This document shows, one piece after another, positions 60,662 through 64,000 of a stretch of DNA of 64,000 nucleotides. Position numbers and translations under genes: made by a program. Below the pieces are notes generated by a model. The model did not search any database. It saw nothing but the letters and a program-made list of their open reading frames with translations, and was not told the DNA's origin. Source of the DNA: Chlorops oryzae (Eukaryota; Arthropoda; Insecta; Diptera; Chloropidae); assembly GCA_020466095.1 (NCBI GenBank), contig CM035806.1, positions 133,500,573 to 133,564,572 on the forward strand. The letters are read 5' to 3'. The number at the start of each line of letters is the position of its first letter. Position 1 is the stretch's first letter.

Positions 60662-62383
60662 TAACCCACGCTCAAAGTTGATACAACATTTGACGTGTCT
60701 ATACCCCGCATTACGTATGGAGTTCCGCAAATGCTAGATATTTTTACATACGGTGCAATTTAATTTTTGTTCTTCAACGTTTCAATTGGCTAGTAAATAG
60801 GTTGAATTTTATAATTGCTAAATATAGATTAAATTTTTAATCAATTTCTGAGTCTTCGACTATCGAATTTACCAGAATAACTTATCGAGAAATTTTTCAG
60901 ATTTGTGCATTTGCTTGCATCGTGTATTTTGCGTCTTAAGTGTAGAGTCCACTAATGCAACATCAACTGCTGCAAATATTGCGGCCTTTTGCTCGTACGT
61001 CAACATCGTTCAACAAAACGCCACCCAGCAAGAATCGTAACAGTTATATAACTAGTTACGTACCCGATACGGGTACCAGATGTTGCGGTATTTTCTCCGT
61101 TACAAGCTTATGGGCAAGAGGAGATTTATACCGCAATGTTGCTGAAAAGATGTTGCGCACACTGCGTACATGTAACAACTATCTTTTTCTTTTGCGCCAA
61201 TCTGTGCAGAGGTTCATCTCCTTTTGGCACATTGCATGTATCTGAAATGTCGCAGTACTTGTAACTAGTTAATAACCTGTTATTAGTAAAGAAAAGATAT
61301 GGAAATCTTTTTTCATGCAACCCACCCTTTACCATTCAATTATTTCAAATGAAAAAAAAAAAGTTATTTTATATATTTAATTTTATATATAAATAAGTAA
61401 GTACTTAAAGTTTTTTAAAGCATATTAGTTTCATAATATTCCTTCAATACTTCGAATGTGGCTCCGACGCTTGCAACTTTTGAAATAATTAAATGGTGAC
61501 ATATCTTAATGTGCCCTTTTACATTAGGGCAACTATTAACGGCAATTTTTTGGTTTATTGGCGAGACGAAGCACGGAGGGGTAGTTTCTCTACATCCCCA
61601 CGGAATGAGTAAATCAAGGGGTACATCATTGAATACTTGCGTCAAAGTAGTATTCTGAAGTATTTATGCGATTTATTTCCTGACTACATATTATTTTAAT
61701 CAGGGACCGTAACTGTTATAAGATATATTAAAAAATTATTTAATATTTATTATTTTGAAACTTTTTTTAAAAAAAATCCAACTAAAACAGTTATTTTTCA
61801 ACTGAAAAGAAAAAAATTAGAATGAAAGTCTTAAAAAGAGAGTTTTATTTTTCGAGCCAAAAATAACAGTTATTAAAGAGTTTTATTTTTTCAGTCCCAT
61901 TTAACTGTTATTTTACAACTTTTTTTTTAAAGTCCGAAAAGTAAAGTTATTTTCGGATTTTTATTTTTTCTGTAGAAAATAAAAATCCTTCTTATGTAAT
62001 TTCTAAAATAACGGGAAAAATTAATTTTTGTTTCTTGCAATGCACAAAAAAAGACAAAGTTTCATTTGATTAAGTGTTTTCCCCGAAACAAAAATTAATT
62101 TTTCCTGTTATTTTAGAAATTACATAAAAAGGATTTTTATTTTGAACAGAAAAATAAAAATCCGAAAATAACTTTTATTTTCGGACTTTTAATTAAAAGT
62201 TGCAAAATAACAGTTAAATGGGACTGAAAAAATAAAAATCTTTAATAACTGTTATTTTGGCTCGAAAAATAAAAATCTCTTTTTAAGACTTTCATTCTAA
62301 TTTTTTTCTTTTCAGTTGAAAAATAACTGTTTTAGTTGGATTTTAGGATTTTTATTTAACAACATCACGGATTTCGACAGCTA

Positions 62384-63621
62384 CCCAGCAAGAAACCTAA
62401 GCGTTATATATGCCGTATATAACAGTTAAAATAACGCTTATACTTTACGTTAGAGCCTTATGGACGTGTATAGATTTTCAACGGAACGATTTTGTGTGTA
62501 TGAGCCATACATCCATTTCTGTCGCAAGCAAATGCGCATAGCTTCCTCTCTTTTTTACTAAGGGAGCGTCCATAAATGATGTCACGTTTGGTGGGGGGGG
62601 AGGGGGTCAGCTCATCTGTGACAGTTTTGTGACATAGGGTGGAGGGGGGGTTCCCAAGCATGTTATGTCACACTTTTCATAGTAAAATTTGTTTAAAAAA
62701 ATGCGTTAATTTTTGTACTATGAACTAAGTATAAGGCAATCGCCGATTAGTGATATGTGTCACAAAGTGCAAGCTAATTTAAGGTTTAATGTGTTAAAGT
62801 AGGCGTGAGATGTCAAACTCCATATAAAAAACATGTTAGCATATTTAACCTTAAATTAGCATTAATTGTGAATTGGCCTATACTGTTTTTTCATATTAAT
62901 TGTGACGTGACACAGGGGGGGAGGGGGTTAGCTCATATGTAACAGGTTTGTGACAAAGGGGGGGGAGGGGGTCTAAAAATCGCAAAAAATGCGTGACATC
63001 ATTTATGGACGCTCCCTAATATCACATTATGCGTTAGTGTTTTCGTAATTGTAACAGTTTTATACGCCGTATAAGTACGGCTAATATAAGCGTTAGTATC
63101 ATATTAGTGCTAACGTAAAACCATCGACGATTTCTATGGTGAAAATCCTGTTCATAAAATAAAATGCAGTGTTTCTATTTTCATAAATTTTGATTTATAA
63201 AATTGGCTTAGAATAAAAATATGACAATGGTAAGGCACATCATGTCGATGAATATTATAATCCCTATTTCTCAAATAATAATATTTAGAATACCAATTTT
63301 TATAAAGAAATCACAACACACTAACAGCTATGTTAAATCAAACAAATTTTTAAAAATTTTCTCCAAAAAATTATATTATATAATTGTCTCAACAATATTA
63401 TTTTCAAACACCAAGCTTACAATCACAATAGTTATGTAAAATTTTGGGCAGTTTGGTGTGAATCACTCAGTAACTGGTAGCTTCCCATACAAACTTTTGT
63501 GAGTACTCGGTTTTTTTATGAGTACGCAAAAAAATGTTGATCACTAGAATGTGAATGTGTTAGTTGATGCCTCTTTTGACTTATATGTGTTAGTGACTCT
63601 TCGTATTCATTTCTTGCTGGG
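62384..63621. mobile_element. 1.24-kb element with CCCAGCAAGAA ends, TA TSD
   Basis: Ends CCCAGCAAGAA (62384) and TTCTTGCTGGG (63621) are flanked by TA at 62382-62383 and 63622-63623. Copy A supplies the uninterrupted site (CAGTTAGTTTC), confirming a 2-bp duplication. It contains GCGTTA/TAACGC motifs and the 62562-63016 element. Confidence 0.75.
62562..63016. mobile_element. 455-bp element with GGGAGCGTCC ends, 3-bp TSD TAA
   Basis: Ends GGGAGCGTCCATAAATGATG (62562) and CATCATTTATGGACGCTCCC (63016) are flanked by TAA at 62559-62561 and 63017-63019. Near each end is a G-run plus TCAGCTCAT/TTAGCTCAT. The G-terminal repeat and TAA target are compatible with PIF/Harbinger. Confidence 0.75.
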
Positions 63622-63648
63622 TAGTTTCAATGCGATCCCTTCCATATA

Positions 63649-64000
63649 CAGTAGAATCTCGCAAAAGTTAATCGATTTGTTCCAGGGGTAATCAACTTTT
63701 CCGAATTATTAACTTTTCCAAATGTCTTTCAAAATCGAAAAAATTAATGAAATAGAGACTACATGCATAAAAATATGTTTATGCAAACATTACATGCTTA
63801 TTTTATTTAAAGTTTTTATTTTAAATCAGTTTTACACAGATATAGTTTTAACTCAATTTTTTTCATCAACTTCTATTTCACAATAAGGCTGCACGCTTCG
63901 ATCGAATTTGTCACTTTAAACTGTTACCGTTATGATATGCGTTGTCTTATTTTGTTTTTCTTCGCTATTCCACGTAATACACACGAAATAGGGGTGATTT
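63649..64000 (+). mobile_element. Left end of a pogo-like element, continues past the window
   Basis: After TA at 63647-63648 it starts CAGTAGAATCTCGCAAAAGT and has repeated TTAACTTTTCC-like motifs. The CAGT start and TA target fit pogo. The right end is outside. Confidence 0.6.

Larger units (their letters stand above)
60662..63648 (+). repeat. Direct duplication, copy B, with later insertions
   Basis: Matches copy A from TAACCCACGCTCAAAGTTGA. Differences: a 15-bp extra segment near 61141 and few substitutions. It is interrupted by the 62384-63621 element and cut at 63648 by a pogo-like element. Confidence 0.85.
61701..63648. mobile_element. Second copy of the CAGGGACCG MITE, broken by insertions
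   Basis: Starts CAGGGACCGTAACTGTTAT at 61701 and follows copy A until 62383, where another element is inserted. It resumes for about 25 bp at 63624 and is cut by a pogo-like element. Confidence 0.75.

Overview
This is eukaryotic nuclear DNA, AT-rich, with short (52-75 nt) GT-AG introns, opa-type CAG/CAA repeats inside coding sequence and many cut-and-paste transposon relics. The gene models match insect, specifically higher-fly, proteins. A fruit fly such as a tephritid is my best guess, but that is an inference. No bacterial, viral or CRISPR-like features were seen.

Six host genes can be built from exon joins whose reading phase agrees at every junction. (1) A TMEM55/PIP4P phosphoinositide 4-phosphatase on the minus strand (exons 3428-3637, 3718-3917, 8872-8983; its 3' part lies left of the window). 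(2) IST1, an ESCRT-III regulator, plus strand, six exons, 12577-16247. (3) Sbds, ribosome maturation, minus strand, three exons, 17107-18165, convergent with IST1. (4) An AHCY-like/IRBIT gene, minus strand, two exons, 23332-24921. (5) NDUFS3/ND-30, complex I 30 kDa subunit, plus strand, three exons, 27235-28163. (6) A large BTB transcription factor gene, minus strand, 33015-45207. It has at least two alternative 3' ends: a pipsqueak-type HTH exon, whose TAG stop is followed by 149 more open in-frame codons, and a pair of exons ending in a cysteine-rich zinc-ribbon like that of piggyBac transposases. The genes are unrelated housekeeping or regulatory genes, with no operon logic.

The rest is accessory DNA. 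From 1 to 12.4 kb and from 46 to 64 kb the sequence is a dense nest of DNA transposons and one LOA-like LINE (about 48950-55196). Exact target-site duplications (TSDs) could be read for many elements. They include four hAT-type elements with 8-bp TSDs (one slightly mismatched), one piggyBac-type element (TTAA), several TA elements resembling pogo, and at least twelve elements whose TSD is three bases of only A and T.

The most unusual signal is in that 3-bp group. Two related families at 9.8-11 kb and 56-58 kb keep the same backbone, but a short repeated motif (GCAATT in one, TCAATT in the other) has changed together at several aligned positions, as if an array of transposase-binding sites had switched specificity. 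At both loci one copy is inserted head-on into the end of another, making long palindromes. Other points worth checking are the stop-codon extension, the domesticated zinc-ribbon exon, an element with hAT-type ends carrying a zeste-like SANT gene, a 119-bp hairpin element present as two inverted near-identical copies, and a direct duplication at 58-63.6 kb carrying different later insertions.
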